A stretch of 11,408 nt of DNA from contig CAMYCX010000044.1 in assembly GCA_947254705.1 (NCBI GenBank), positions 1 through 11,408 on the forward strand, given 5' to 3'. The stretch is from an uncultured Veillonellaceae bacterium. GTDB lineage: Bacteria; Bacillota; Negativicutes; Veillonellales; Negativicoccaceae. Made by a program: the position numbers and the translations under genes. Positions 1-6,953 of the stretch are shown here, in pieces. Every line of letters begins with the position of its first letter. Positions within the stretch are counted from its first letter, which is position 1. The notes beneath the pieces were generated by a model. That model worked only from the letters and a program-made list of their open reading frames with translations. It was not told the DNA's origin and ran no database searches.

Positions 1-67
1 TCGGCAGCCTGACCCTCATATCCTGTTGCAAAACGTATGTATCAAGGTAAATGTATGAATCTACCAT
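1..67 (-). CDS. 5' end of a small unidentified gene, cut by the window edge
   Basis: An ATG at 67-65 opens a frame of 22 codons that runs off the left edge. It reads MVDSYIYLDTY followed by VLQQDMRVRLP. Support for a real start is strong: a GGAGGG Shine-Dalgarno at 77-82 lies nine bases upstream, and a consensus-like promoter lies about 30 bases further up. The piece is too short to name. The LQQDMRVRLP stretch loosely recalls the first strands of small AbrB/MazE-type swapped-hairpin DNA-binding proteins (compare RIxIPK), which would suit a self-regulated gene with repeats upstream. That is a weak inference. The gene is separated from rlmD by a terminator and belongs to a different transcription unit. 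Confidence 0.6.
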   Translation of the reverse strand, partial: MVDSYIYLDTYVLQQDMRVRLP

Positions 68-97
68 ATTTTTCTTCCCTCCATTTCTTTCGGACTA

Positions 98-126
98 ATT
101 ATAAACTATTTTTAGTCTGAAATCAA
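98..126 (-). promoter_or_regulatory. Promoter of the left-edge gene
   Basis: Read on the minus strand, TTGATT (121-126) and TATAAT (98-103) are separated by 17 bases. This is a near-consensus housekeeping promoter. The start site would fall near 91, giving a leader of about 24 nt that contains the GGAGGG ribosome site. Confidence 0.72.
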
Positions 127-172
127 CCCACTAACAGTTCCCTTGTTATACAAATTACTAACTGGATAAACA

Positions 173-284
173 GTAGTTACATAGTCTCAACACCTCAAAA
201 ATCGCTCCTGACAACATTTCTGTAGTCTCAATACGGAAAAAGCAGTTATGTAGTTACAACCCTCTATTTTTCAGTAGTCAGAAC
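173..284. repeat. Five copies of the short direct repeat GTAGTYWSAAC
   Basis: Five related 11-mers lie in one orientation: GTAGTTACATA (173-183), ATAGTCTCAAC (181-191), GTAGTCTCAAT (222-232), GTAGTTACAAC (250-260) and GTAGTCAGAAC (274-284). Start-to-start distances are 8, 41, 28 and 24 bases. They sit just upstream of the -35 box of the left-edge gene and downstream of the rlmD terminator. Iterated sites in this position could be operator or activator sites. Their identity is unknown, and the spacing is not regular enough for a CRISPR array. Confidence 0.5.
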
Positions 285-300
285 TGTTGTCAAACGGTCT

Positions 301-354
301 AAAAAAGGAATTCCGACAATCATTCAAAAACAGAACGATTTATCGGAATCCCTT
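301..354 (-). terminator. Intrinsic terminator after rlmD
   Basis: The arms AAGGAATTCCGA (305-316) and TCGGAATCCCTT (343-354) pair with a single mismatch. The stem continues inward through AATCATTC/GAACGATT-like segments around an A-rich loop. Read on the minus strand, the stem runs into six T residues (301-306). It lies just beyond the rlmD stop and closes the shikimate-kinase-like - pfkA - rlmD unit. Confidence 0.82.
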
Positions 355-378
355 GATTTCAAGCCTTTTCTATACTGT

Positions 379-1752
379 TTAGTCCTTTACTCTTGACATC
401 AATACCACCGTCTCCACATGAGCCGTATGAGGGAACATGTCGACGGGTTGGACGGTGGTCACGCGATAGCCGTCCGCTGTCAGGAGGGCGAGGTCCCGCG
501 CCAAGGTGGCGGGGTTACAGGATATGTAGACGATCCGCGCGGGGGAAGCGGTAGCGATGGCGTGCAATACGCTCGGTGTCGCGCCGGTGCGTGCGGGGTC
601 GAGTATGACTACATCGGGATGAATTCCCGCTGCTGCCAGACGCGGCATTTCTTTCGTTGCGTCGCCCGCGATAAAGATGGCATTGGTGATGCCGTTGTGC
701 GTGGCATTGGCGGTCGCGTCACGTACCGCCGCAACGACGAGTTCGATGCCGATGACATTGGCGGCTTGTCGCGCGGCTTGCAAGGAGATCGTACCCGTAC
801 CGCAGTACAGGTCAATCACGGTATCGTCCGGCGTGATGGCCGCATAGTCCAATGCCGTGCGGTACAGGACTTCCGTCTGCACCGGGTTCACTTGGAAAAA
901 GGAGGCCGGTGAGAGCAAGAATTCCAATCCCGACAGTGTCGCGCGTAAATGTGTTTCTCCCCACAGATGATGCATGGTCGGGCCTAAAATGACGTTTGTC
1001 GGGCGCGGTTGTACATTATGCCAAAGCGAGGTCATCGCGGGCAATGCGGCACGCAAACCGTCGATCCATGCCTGCATTTGCGGCAGTTCCGCCGTCGCCG
1101 TGACCAGTGTTACCATAAGTTGTCCCGCCGCCGAGCGTGCCACTGCATGGCGCAATACCCCCGTTCCGTCCGCTTCCCGATAGGGTTCCGTACCGGTTTG
1201 CGTCAGTACGTGCCGGACAGCGGCAAATACCGCGTTGGTCGACTCGTCTTGCAGCGGGCAGCTGTCCATGTCGATGATGCGATGGGTACCGCGTGCAAAA
1301 AAACCAATCTGCGGCGAGGTCGCTGTACCGCCGATCGGCAATTGAATTTTATTTCGATAGTGATAGGGGTCGCCCATGTCCAGGACCGGCCGCACTTGCG
1401 TTTCGATACCGCCGATCCGGCGCAACAATTCTTCCACGCGTCGCCGTTTCCAATCCAACTGCGCCGCATAGTCCCAGATCAGCAGCGGATAGACGCCGCA
1501 ATCCGCATGGTAGTCGGCGGGCGGTGTGACGCGGGCCGGTGCCGAGGTCAGTACGGTTTCGATGGCACCGACCGCGTATTTTTTCTTTACGGCGGTCATG
1601 ACGACCCGCACCGTTTCTCCGGGAAGCGCCCCCGGTACGAATACGGTCATGCCTTCGCAGCGGCCGACACCTTCGCCGCCGCCGCCGATGTCGTGTATAT
1701 CGACCGTATATGCTTGTCCCGCAATCAGCGGGGGATTCGTGTGTATATTCAT
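379..1752 (-). CDS. rlmD: 23S rRNA (uracil-C5)-methyltransferase, RlmD/RlmCD family
   Basis: This SAM-dependent enzyme of the TrmA/RlmD family makes 5-methyluridine in 23S rRNA (m5U1939; some Gram-positive members also modify U747). Residue numbers count from the GTG at 1755. An N-terminal TRAM RNA-binding domain spans about 10-68. The methyltransferase domain has the SAM loop DLYCGTGTISL (315-325), ASFFQVNP (284-291), LDPARTG (385-391; usually DPPRKG), the catalytic cysteine in SCNPATLARD (Cys413) and the base Glu448 in HVETV. The iron-sulfur motif is degenerate: of four usual cysteines only Cys86 and Cys166 remain, while the other two positions are Ala80 and Tyr89. It is the last gene of its unit. 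The ATG at 1752-1750 forms a TGATG junction with the pfkA stop, and a GTG at 1755 (GTGA overlap) is equally possible. No clear Shine-Dalgarno is seen, so coupled translation is likely. Family is certain; the exact target uridine is not. Confidence 0.93.
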   Translation of the reverse strand: MNIHTNPPLIAGQAYTVDIHDIGGGGEGVGRCEGMTVFVPGALPGETVRVVMTAVKKKYAVGAIETVLTSAPARVTPPADYHADCGVYPLLIWDYAAQLDWKRRRVEELLRRIGGIETQVRPVLDMGDPYHYRNKIQLPIGGTATSPQIGFFARGTHRIIDMDSCPLQDESTNAVFAAVRHVLTQTGTEPYREADGTGVLRHAVARSAAGQLMVTLVTATAELPQMQAWIDGLRAALPAMTSLWHNVQPRPTNVILGPTMHHLWGETHLRATLSGLEFLLSPASFFQVNPVQTEVLYRTALDYAAITPDDTVIDLYCGTGTISLQAARQAANVIGIELVVAAVRDATANATHNGITNAIFIAGDATKEMPRLAAAGIHPDVVILDPARTGATPSVLHAIATASPARIVYISCNPATLARDLALLTADGYRVTTVQPVDMFPHTAHVETVVLMSRVKD

Positions 1753-2714
1753 CACATGCTCAATTCGTCAATCAACTGATACAATTCCATATCCAATCCT
1801 CGTTTGGCGCCGTCAATCTCTTCGTACGGTATGGCGACAATGCGATGATTGCGAACGGCAATCAGGTGTCCCGTCTCGGGTGTGGCCGCCATGTCAACCG
1901 CCAATTCTCCCATACGGCTCGCCGTGGTCACGTCAAATGCGCTCGGCGCACCGCCGCGTTGGATATATCCCAACACGGTAATGCTCGGTTCGTACTCGGT
2001 CACTTGGCGCAAGCGTTCTGCCAGTTCGTAGCCGCTCATCACGCCTTCGGCAACAATGATGATTCCGTGTTTTTTACCGCCGTAACGGCAACGACGCAAT
2101 TTCTCCGTCAAATCGTCCATATGGAAGGGCAATTCCGGAACAAGGACAAATTCCGCTCCGCACGCCGCTGCCGTCTCCAATGCGATATGGCCGCTATGCC
2201 GCCCCATCACTTCGACGATGGCGATCCGTTCATGGGAATATGCGGTATCACGGATCATATTGACCGCCTGCATGGCGGTATTGACTGCCGAGTCAAAGCC
2301 GATGGTGTATTCCGTTCCCGCCATGTCATTGTCAATCGTTCCGGGGATCGTAACGGTCGGCATCCCGGCCTGCGCCAATGCCCGCGCACCCGCCATCGAG
2401 CCGTCGCCGCCGATGACGATCACCCGATCAACGCCGATCCGCTGCAGAAACGCGACCGCACGACGCTGTCCTTCCGCCGTGGCAAACGCTTCACAACGTG
2501 CCGTCCGCAGCATCGTTCCGCCGCGGTGGATAATACCGCCGACACTGCGCCGAAACAGCGGGCGAAAATCTTCTTCCAACAGGCCGGCAAATCCCCGCTC
2601 GATCCCGATTACATTCCAATCCCGATACATTGCCGCGCGCACGACACTGCGCAATGCCGCATTCATCCCCGGCGCATCACCGCCGCTCGTGAGTACCGCC
2701 AGTTTGGTGGCCAT
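1752..2714 (-). CDS. pfkA: ATP-dependent 6-phosphofructokinase
   Basis: PfkA phosphorylates fructose 6-phosphate to fructose 1,6-bisphosphate with ATP, the committed step of glycolysis, in the cytoplasm. The 320-residue length is normal. Visible motifs are LTSGGDAPGMNAA (8-20), GGDGS (102-106, the ATP rather than pyrophosphate type), PGTIDND (124-130, catalytic base Asp128), SHER (160-163), EVMGRHSGHIAL (168-179) and VLGYIQRGG (247-255). The start at 2714 has a strong AGGAGAG site nine to ten bases upstream; a longer frame to 2765 would overlap the previous gene and lacks family similarity. Compared with E. coli PfkA, the fructose-6-phosphate residue Arg243 is Ser244 and His249 is Tyr250, while Arg162, Glu222 and Arg252 are kept. 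The start lies inside the 3' end of the shikimate-kinase-like gene, and the stop overlaps the rlmD start. Confidence 0.95.
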   Translation of the reverse strand: MATKLAVLTSGGDAPGMNAALRSVVRAAMYRDWNVIGIERGFAGLLEEDFRPLFRRSVGGIIHRGGTMLRTARCEAFATAEGQRRAVAFLQRIGVDRVIVIGGDGSMAGARALAQAGMPTVTIPGTIDNDMAGTEYTIGFDSAVNTAMQAVNMIRDTAYSHERIAIVEVMGRHSGHIALETAAACGAEFVLVPELPFHMDDLTEKLRRCRYGGKKHGIIIVAEGVMSGYELAERLRQVTEYEPSITVLGYIQRGGAPSAFDVTTASRMGELAVDMAATPETGHLIAVRNHRIVAIPYEEIDGAKRGLDMELYQLIDELSM

Positions 2715-3309
2715 GTTGTCTCTCTCCTTTGTTTCCGTAACGGCGGCGCGGTGTCTGATCGACAAAACGCAAGCCCCGTTTTTTGATATAGTTCAGAATA
2801 TCGCGGACAATCCGCTGCGGTGAGCGAAACGTCGTCGCCAGTACACAGTCGACCGATGAGCGGCAACCGCGCCACTCCCGATTCATCCGTCGCACGCAGG
2901 ATTCCAGATGATCATAGTCCATCGTCGGGCGCTTTCCTACACGCCGTCCGACCCGTTCCACTAAGCGAAAATCCGCCGCCGTAAACAAAAATACCGTTCC
3001 ATATTCACGCAATTTGGCCAACATGTCCGGTTGCAAGACAAAATTGCCGCCGACGGAAATCACGGTGCGTTTGCGACTTCGTACTCGCTCGATGACGTCA
3101 TATTCCAGCGCGGCGAGTTGCTCCGTACCGACCCGCGCCGCGATCTCCGACATCCGTTCTCCCTCTTGTTTCTCCAGCACCCGATCCGTATCCACAAATT
3201 GCCAGCCCAGCTCGCGTGCCAATGTATAGCCGACGTGGCTTTTCCCCGTACCCATCGGTCCGACCAGAACGATATTCCGTTTTCGTATGCGCTGTCCTTG
3301 AACTGCCAT
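2677..3309 (-). CDS. Shikimate-kinase-like P-loop protein lacking shikimate-binding residues
   Basis: The 210-residue protein has the shikimate kinase (AroK/AroL) fold pattern: Walker A GPMGTGKS (17-24), FVDTD (38-42), VISVGGN (83-89) and the lid Arg-Pro-Thr at 127-129. True shikimate kinases phosphorylate shikimate in aromatic amino acid synthesis. Here the usual FR..E motif reads QLAALE (64-69), so the arginine that grips the shikimate carboxylate (Arg58 in the M. tuberculosis enzyme) is Ala66, and the GGG motif is GGN. ATP binding looks intact but the substrate is uncertain. The ATG at 3309 has an AGGGG site just upstream and opens the unit after an extended -10 promoter. The tail after about residue 187 is basic (PRRRYGNKGERQ) and unlike the family; its last codons overlap pfkA by 38 bases. 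It may be a divergent aroK or a repurposed kinase. Confidence 0.8.
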   Translation of the reverse strand: MAVQGQRIRKRNIVLVGPMGTGKSHVGYTLARELGWQFVDTDRVLEKQEGERMSEIAARVGTEQLAALEYDVIERVRSRKRTVISVGGNFVLQPDMLAKLREYGTVFLFTAADFRLVERVGRRVGKRPTMDYDHLESCVRRMNREWRGCRSSVDCVLATTFRSPQRIVRDILNYIKKRGLRFVDQTPRRRYGNKGERQHGHQTGGTHERR

Positions 3310-3336
3310 AGTCGTCCCCTTCGTTGCTTTTTTATT

Positions 3337-3345
3337 ATTATAGCA
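3337..3345 (-). promoter_or_regulatory. Extended -10 promoter of the shikimate-kinase-like - pfkA - rlmD unit
   Basis: On the minus strand the element reads TGCTATAAT, a perfect TGnTATAAT. The base stretch 17 bases upstream (CGGCAA) is a poor -35 box, so the promoter would rely on the extended -10. The predicted start site near 3330 leaves a leader of about 20 nt that carries the AGGGG ribosome site. Confidence 0.7.
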
Positions 3346-3388
3346 TGCTTGCCTGCTCCTTGCCGCCGGCCGACGCCGAAGATGGTAC

Positions 3389-3413
3389 AAAAAAAGCCCG
3401 CCTTACGGCGAGC
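3389..3413 (-). terminator. Intrinsic terminator of speF-potE, containing the potE stop codon
   Basis: On the minus strand GCTCGCC (3413-3407), loop GTAA and GGCGGGC (3402-3396) form a seven-pair stem with one G-U pair, followed by seven T residues (3395-3389). The potE TAA stop at 3405-3403 lies in the loop, so the last codons of potE build the ascending arm. Confidence 0.88.
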
Positions 3414-4779
3414 CTTCACTGTTTGTCCCGATTCGTTTCATATCCCTCTTTTTCGCATCGACTTCTTCATTCCACGCCACGGCACTCTCCAGATCAAATC
3501 GTGCCGACACAAAGCCGTACAGCGTCCACCCGAAGAAGGTCACCAACGCCCCGTACATCATCGCTTCGGGGCCGGATGAATACAACGCATAAAAACTGTA
3601 CAATGCACCGATCAAGGCGATCCGCGTCGTGCGTTTGCGGTAGCTTTTCGCCGCTTTTTGAATGACGACAATCGATCCCATGGACAGCAAGTACGGCACG
3701 ACATTTGTCACGACCGCCAGATTGACCATCGTCTCAAACTGCTCGTAGAGGGAATCTCCCACCGTCATCAACGAAAGCAGCGACTGCACGGTAACGATCA
3801 CCGCCATCCCGACAATCGGGGTTTGGTATGTCGTCACCCAACTGAAAAATCGCGGAAAATAGCCTTCCTCCGCCGACGTACGAAAGACATTACCGATGGT
3901 AAATTGCCAGCTCAACAACGATCCGAAGCAAGATACAATCATCATTCCCATGACGATCTGTCCTACGGTTTCGTTGAACATGGTCGCAAACGCCAATCCG
4001 AACGGTGCATTTGACTGTGCCAGTTCCGCATTCGGAACGATACCGGCAATGACATTCGTCGATAAAATATAAATAGCCGCCGCCCCCAGCGTGCCGCCCA
4101 TCACCGCTTTCGGTACATTGCGTTCCGGATTTTCAACGGCGTCACTGTTGACGCAGGCCGATTCCAAGCCCAAAAACGCCCACAATGTCATGGCAATCGA
4201 CTGACTGACACCGTCAAAGAATGACAGATTGTGCGGATTCCATGCGGATATATACATCTTGGGGTCAAACCAATACCACCCGAAGAGAAATAGCGCGCCG
4301 ACGGGAATTAACGCACCGCAAGCCATCGCGGAGAACAAATGCCCGGTGTATTTCGCCCCGCCGAAGTTCAGCATCGTTGCGGCCCACAACACCAGCACGG
4401 TACTCAACCAAACCCAATGCGCCTCCATCCGGATGCCTAAAAATTCCTGTGCATATCCGACCGCGGAAATCGCAATCGCTATATTGGCAATCAGCAGCGA
4501 CACCCCGTACGTATAATTGGCCATGAAACTCCCCGCCTTGCCGAACGAGTACTGGGCATATCCGCCCATACCGCCGCGTCGCCGGGTAAACATCCCGCAT
4601 TTGGCAAACGCATACGCCAAACACATCGAGCCGACCGCCGTGATCAGCCAGCTCAATATGGAAATCGTGCCGACTTGTGCCAATTTTGTCGGCAGCATGA
4701 CGATTCCCGACCCCATCATGCCGACTGTCGTCAAGACCGTCAGTTGCAAGACGCTCATTTTATCTTTTCCTGCGCTCAT
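3403..4779 (-). CDS. potE: Putrescine/ornithine antiporter, PotE type
   Basis: PotE is an inner-membrane APC-family transporter that exchanges external ornithine for internal putrescine, and it can also take up putrescine. The 458-residue protein follows E. coli PotE almost end to end, from MMGSGIVMLPTKLA (21-34) through SFMANYTYGVSLLIANIAI (84-102) and MTLWAFLGLESAC (197-209) to LYSFYALYSSG (393-403) and GWTLYGFVSARFDL (417-430). About twelve hydrophobic segments are visible. Residues linked to substrate handling in E. coli are partly changed: Glu207, Trp201, Trp292 and Tyr425 are kept (Glu206, Trp200, Trp291, Tyr421), but Glu77 is Gln76 and Glu433 is Asp429. A charged tail of roughly 25 residues follows. 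The ATG overlaps the speF stop as ATGA, and an AGGA site lies about eight bases upstream. The gene ends inside its own terminator. Family assignment is very secure; substrate preference may have shifted. Confidence 0.94.
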   Translation of the reverse strand: MSAGKDKMSVLQLTVLTTVGMMGSGIVMLPTKLAQVGTISILSWLITAVGSMCLAYAFAKCGMFTRRRGGMGGYAQYSFGKAGSFMANYTYGVSLLIANIAIAISAVGYAQEFLGIRMEAHWVWLSTVLVLWAATMLNFGGAKYTGHLFSAMACGALIPVGALFLFGWYWFDPKMYISAWNPHNLSFFDGVSQSIAMTLWAFLGLESACVNSDAVENPERNVPKAVMGGTLGAAAIYILSTNVIAGIVPNAELAQSNAPFGLAFATMFNETVGQIVMGMMIVSCFGSLLSWQFTIGNVFRTSAEEGYFPRFFSWVTTYQTPIVGMAVIVTVQSLLSLMTVGDSLYEQFETMVNLAVVTNVVPYLLSMGSIVVIQKAAKSYRKRTTRIALIGALYSFYALYSSGPEAMMYGALVTFFGWTLYGFVSARFDLESAVAWNEEVDAKKRDMKRIGTNSEGSP

Positions 4780-6953
4780 CGTTCATCCTTTCTCCGTCCT
4801 GCGTCATCCGGTATCCGGGCGGTATCCTCCTCCGACCATACATAACCGAATGCATCAACGCCGTGCGACGTCGATTCGATATATACACCTTGTATCTCCG
4901 GAGCAAATCCCGGCAGTTGCCGAATCCCTTCCAACAAGGCGGCAAAGTACGACACGGCCGTTTCCGACCAACGTTCCCCCGGAACGACTGTCAGCACGCC
5001 CGGCGGATAGGGCAATGCCCCTTCCAACGCCACGCGTCCCGTCAATTCATGCAGCGGCAGCAATTGTGCATGCCCCCGTATCAGTTCCGTTTGCGCGTCT
5101 CGCGGTGACAACACGTACTCGGGCAAATACGCTTGCGCAAAGAGTCGTCGCTGCAACTCGTTGACCCGGCGCTGCCGATAGATGTCATGCATTTCCTGAC
5201 ACAATGCCCGAATCCGATATCCCGCATACCGTTGCGGATAGGCCGCCGCCACCGACGGCAAGACGGTTTCCAGCGGCGCATCTTCCTCGATATACCGCTC
5301 CAACTCGACCAAGGCATCCGCCAAGCGAAGCATTTTCTCGTCCGTCTCCGCCGGCGTCAACAGAAATAAAATAGAGTTCAAATCGCATTTTTCCGGGATG
5401 ATATATCGCTCCCGCAGATAGTGTGCCACCACCGTGGCCGGTACGCCGAAATCGGTATATCCTCCCGTTTCGACATCAATTCCCGGCGTCGTCAGTTGCA
5501 ATTTAAGCGGATCGACAAAATACTGCCCCTCACCGTAGCCGGCAAAGGAGTGCCACGTCTCGCCCGGGACAAACCGGAAATAGTCCATATCATGAGCCAT
5601 CTCGTCCGGATCGCCGTCCGCCCACGAATGACCGTGCACCGTCGGCGGCACAAACGGACGAAACATCCGGCAGCGACGGGCGATCTCCTGCCGCACCCGA
5701 ATACCGACCTTCACCGCCTGCTCCCAGATATACTGTCCGCCCGCGCCCGCCATCATACGTGCATTGACATCGAGTGAAGCAAAGAGCGGATAAAAGGGCG
5801 ATGTCGAGGCATGCATCATAAACGCATTATTAAAACGCTTGTGATTGACATACCGCGGCTGTCCCTTGATATGACTGTCTTTTTTATGAATTTGCGATGC
5901 TTGTGAAAACCCCGCTTGCTGTTTATGTACGGACTGCGTGACGAAAATCCCCGGGTCGTCGGGGCCGAGCGTCATCAACAGCGGACTGCAATCCCGCATC
6001 ATCGGTACAAACTGTTCATAGCCGACCCATGCCGAGTCGAACAAAATATACTCGCACAAATGACCGATACGGTCTACGATCTGACGTGCATGATAAATCG
6101 TACCGTCATATGTTCCCAATTGAATGACCGCCACACGAAACGGACGAGACCGACGGGCACGATCCGGGTCTTTCTCCGCCGCAGCCTGTCGCAGTCGCGT
6201 TTCATCAAGCGCAGCCGCCGGAATCCCGCCGATAAATCCGTACGGATTACGCGTGGTCTCCACATACACCGGCGTGGCTCCTGCCTGCGTCAACGCGCCG
6301 TAACAGATTGACTTATGATTGTTGCGATCATACAATACCAAATCGCCCGGTGCGAGCAACGCATTGAGCACCACTTGATTCGCCGCACTGGTGCCGCCCA
6401 GGACAAAGTACGTTTTATCCGCATGGTATGTTTGTGCGGCGGCCTGCTGTGCCGCCAATGCCGGTCCTTCATGAATCAGCAGATCACCGAGCTTCACATC
6501 GGCATTGCACAAATCCGCGCGAAAAACAGTGTCGCCGAAAAACTCGACAAAAGCACGTCCCGTCGGCGTTCGACGAAAGGTCTCGCCGCCTTGATGACCG
6601 GGACAGTCAAACGGGACCGTGCCCGCTCCGACGTACTCCCTCAATGCACGGAAGAAAGGCGGAAGCACCGTACTTTCATACTGCGCCGCCAGTTTCGCCA
6701 CGACTTGTGCTACCGTTGCCGATGTCGCGACAGCAGGCAACTGCACATCCCCTGTCACGTCACCGTCGCCGATCACGCAGACAGGGATACCGAATCCCGT
6801 TTCCCGCAGCGCCGCCGTCAAGTCCCACTCCGCCGCCGTCGCGACTACGACCGATATATCCGTGCCGTCCGTTTCCGTTGTTGTCGTCAACGGACGATCA
6901 ACCGCCGCCAAATACGCTTTTGCCTGCGGTGTATATGCCACTTTCCACGTCAT
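4776..6953 (-). CDS. speF: Inducible ornithine decarboxylase, SpeF type
   Basis: This PLP enzyme of fold type I converts ornithine to putrescine and CO2, consuming a cytoplasmic proton. The 725-residue length matches the E. coli SpeC/SpeF class. An N-terminal wing domain (about 1-90) is followed by LPPFFRAL (97-104), FDCPGHQGGE (115-124), ADLCNADV (146-153), TYFVLGGTSAANQ (181-193), FDSAWVGYEQF (305-315) and the PLP-lysine motif SVHKQQAGFSQ, with Lys344 forming the Schiff base. The C-terminal part keeps PEKCDLNSILFLLTPAE and EGALPYPPGV. The match to SpeF is closer than to lysine or arginine decarboxylases, and the adjoining potE supports ornithine as substrate. The ATG at 6953 is chosen because GGGAGG lies about seven bases upstream and the preceding in-frame codons are leader-like. 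The gene lies between its own consensus promoter and potE, with which it shares an ATGA junction. Confidence 0.94.
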   Translation of the reverse strand: MTWKVAYTPQAKAYLAAVDRPLTTTTETDGTDISVVVATAAEWDLTAALRETGFGIPVCVIGDGDVTGDVQLPAVATSATVAQVVAKLAAQYESTVLPPFFRALREYVGAGTVPFDCPGHQGGETFRRTPTGRAFVEFFGDTVFRADLCNADVKLGDLLIHEGPALAAQQAAAQTYHADKTYFVLGGTSAANQVVLNALLAPGDLVLYDRNNHKSICYGALTQAGATPVYVETTRNPYGFIGGIPAAALDETRLRQAAAEKDPDRARRSRPFRVAVIQLGTYDGTIYHARQIVDRIGHLCEYILFDSAWVGYEQFVPMMRDCSPLLMTLGPDDPGIFVTQSVHKQQAGFSQASQIHKKDSHIKGQPRYVNHKRFNNAFMMHASTSPFYPLFASLDVNARMMAGAGGQYIWEQAVKVGIRVRQEIARRCRMFRPFVPPTVHGHSWADGDPDEMAHDMDYFRFVPGETWHSFAGYGEGQYFVDPLKLQLTTPGIDVETGGYTDFGVPATVVAHYLRERYIIPEKCDLNSILFLLTPAETDEKMLRLADALVELERYIEEDAPLETVLPSVAAAYPQRYAGYRIRALCQEMHDIYRQRRVNELQRRLFAQAYLPEYVLSPRDAQTELIRGHAQLLPLHELTGRVALEGALPYPPGVLTVVPGERWSETAVSYFAALLEGIRQLPGFAPEIQGVYIESTSHGVDAFGYVWSEEDTARIPDDAGRRKDER

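Larger units (their letters stand above)
68..378. other. AT-rich gap between rlmD and the left-edge gene
   Basis: This 311-base stretch holds no gene. From right to left it contains the rlmD terminator (301-354), the GTAGTYWSAAC repeat cluster (173-284), a weak dyad GTTA-N10-TAAC around 145-162, and the promoter and ribosome site of the left-edge gene. It is visibly richer in A and T than the flanking coding DNA, as expected of a regulatory gap or the border of a transferred segment. Confidence 0.6.

Noticed and set aside
173..284. Degenerate CRISPR array in the left intergenic region
   Set aside because: Repeats are only 11 bases, vary in sequence, and spacing is irregular (8 to 41 bases); two copies overlap.
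1009..1779. Plus-strand frame of about 256 codons opposite rlmD
   Set aside because: Rich in Arg and Cys in the manner of antisense translation, no recognisable domain, fully covered by rlmD.
1710..2786. Long plus-strand frame of about 358 codons opposite pfkA
   Set aside because: It is the antisense of a clearly coding gene, has no family-like motifs and no ribosome site, and reflects codon bias of the minus-strand gene.
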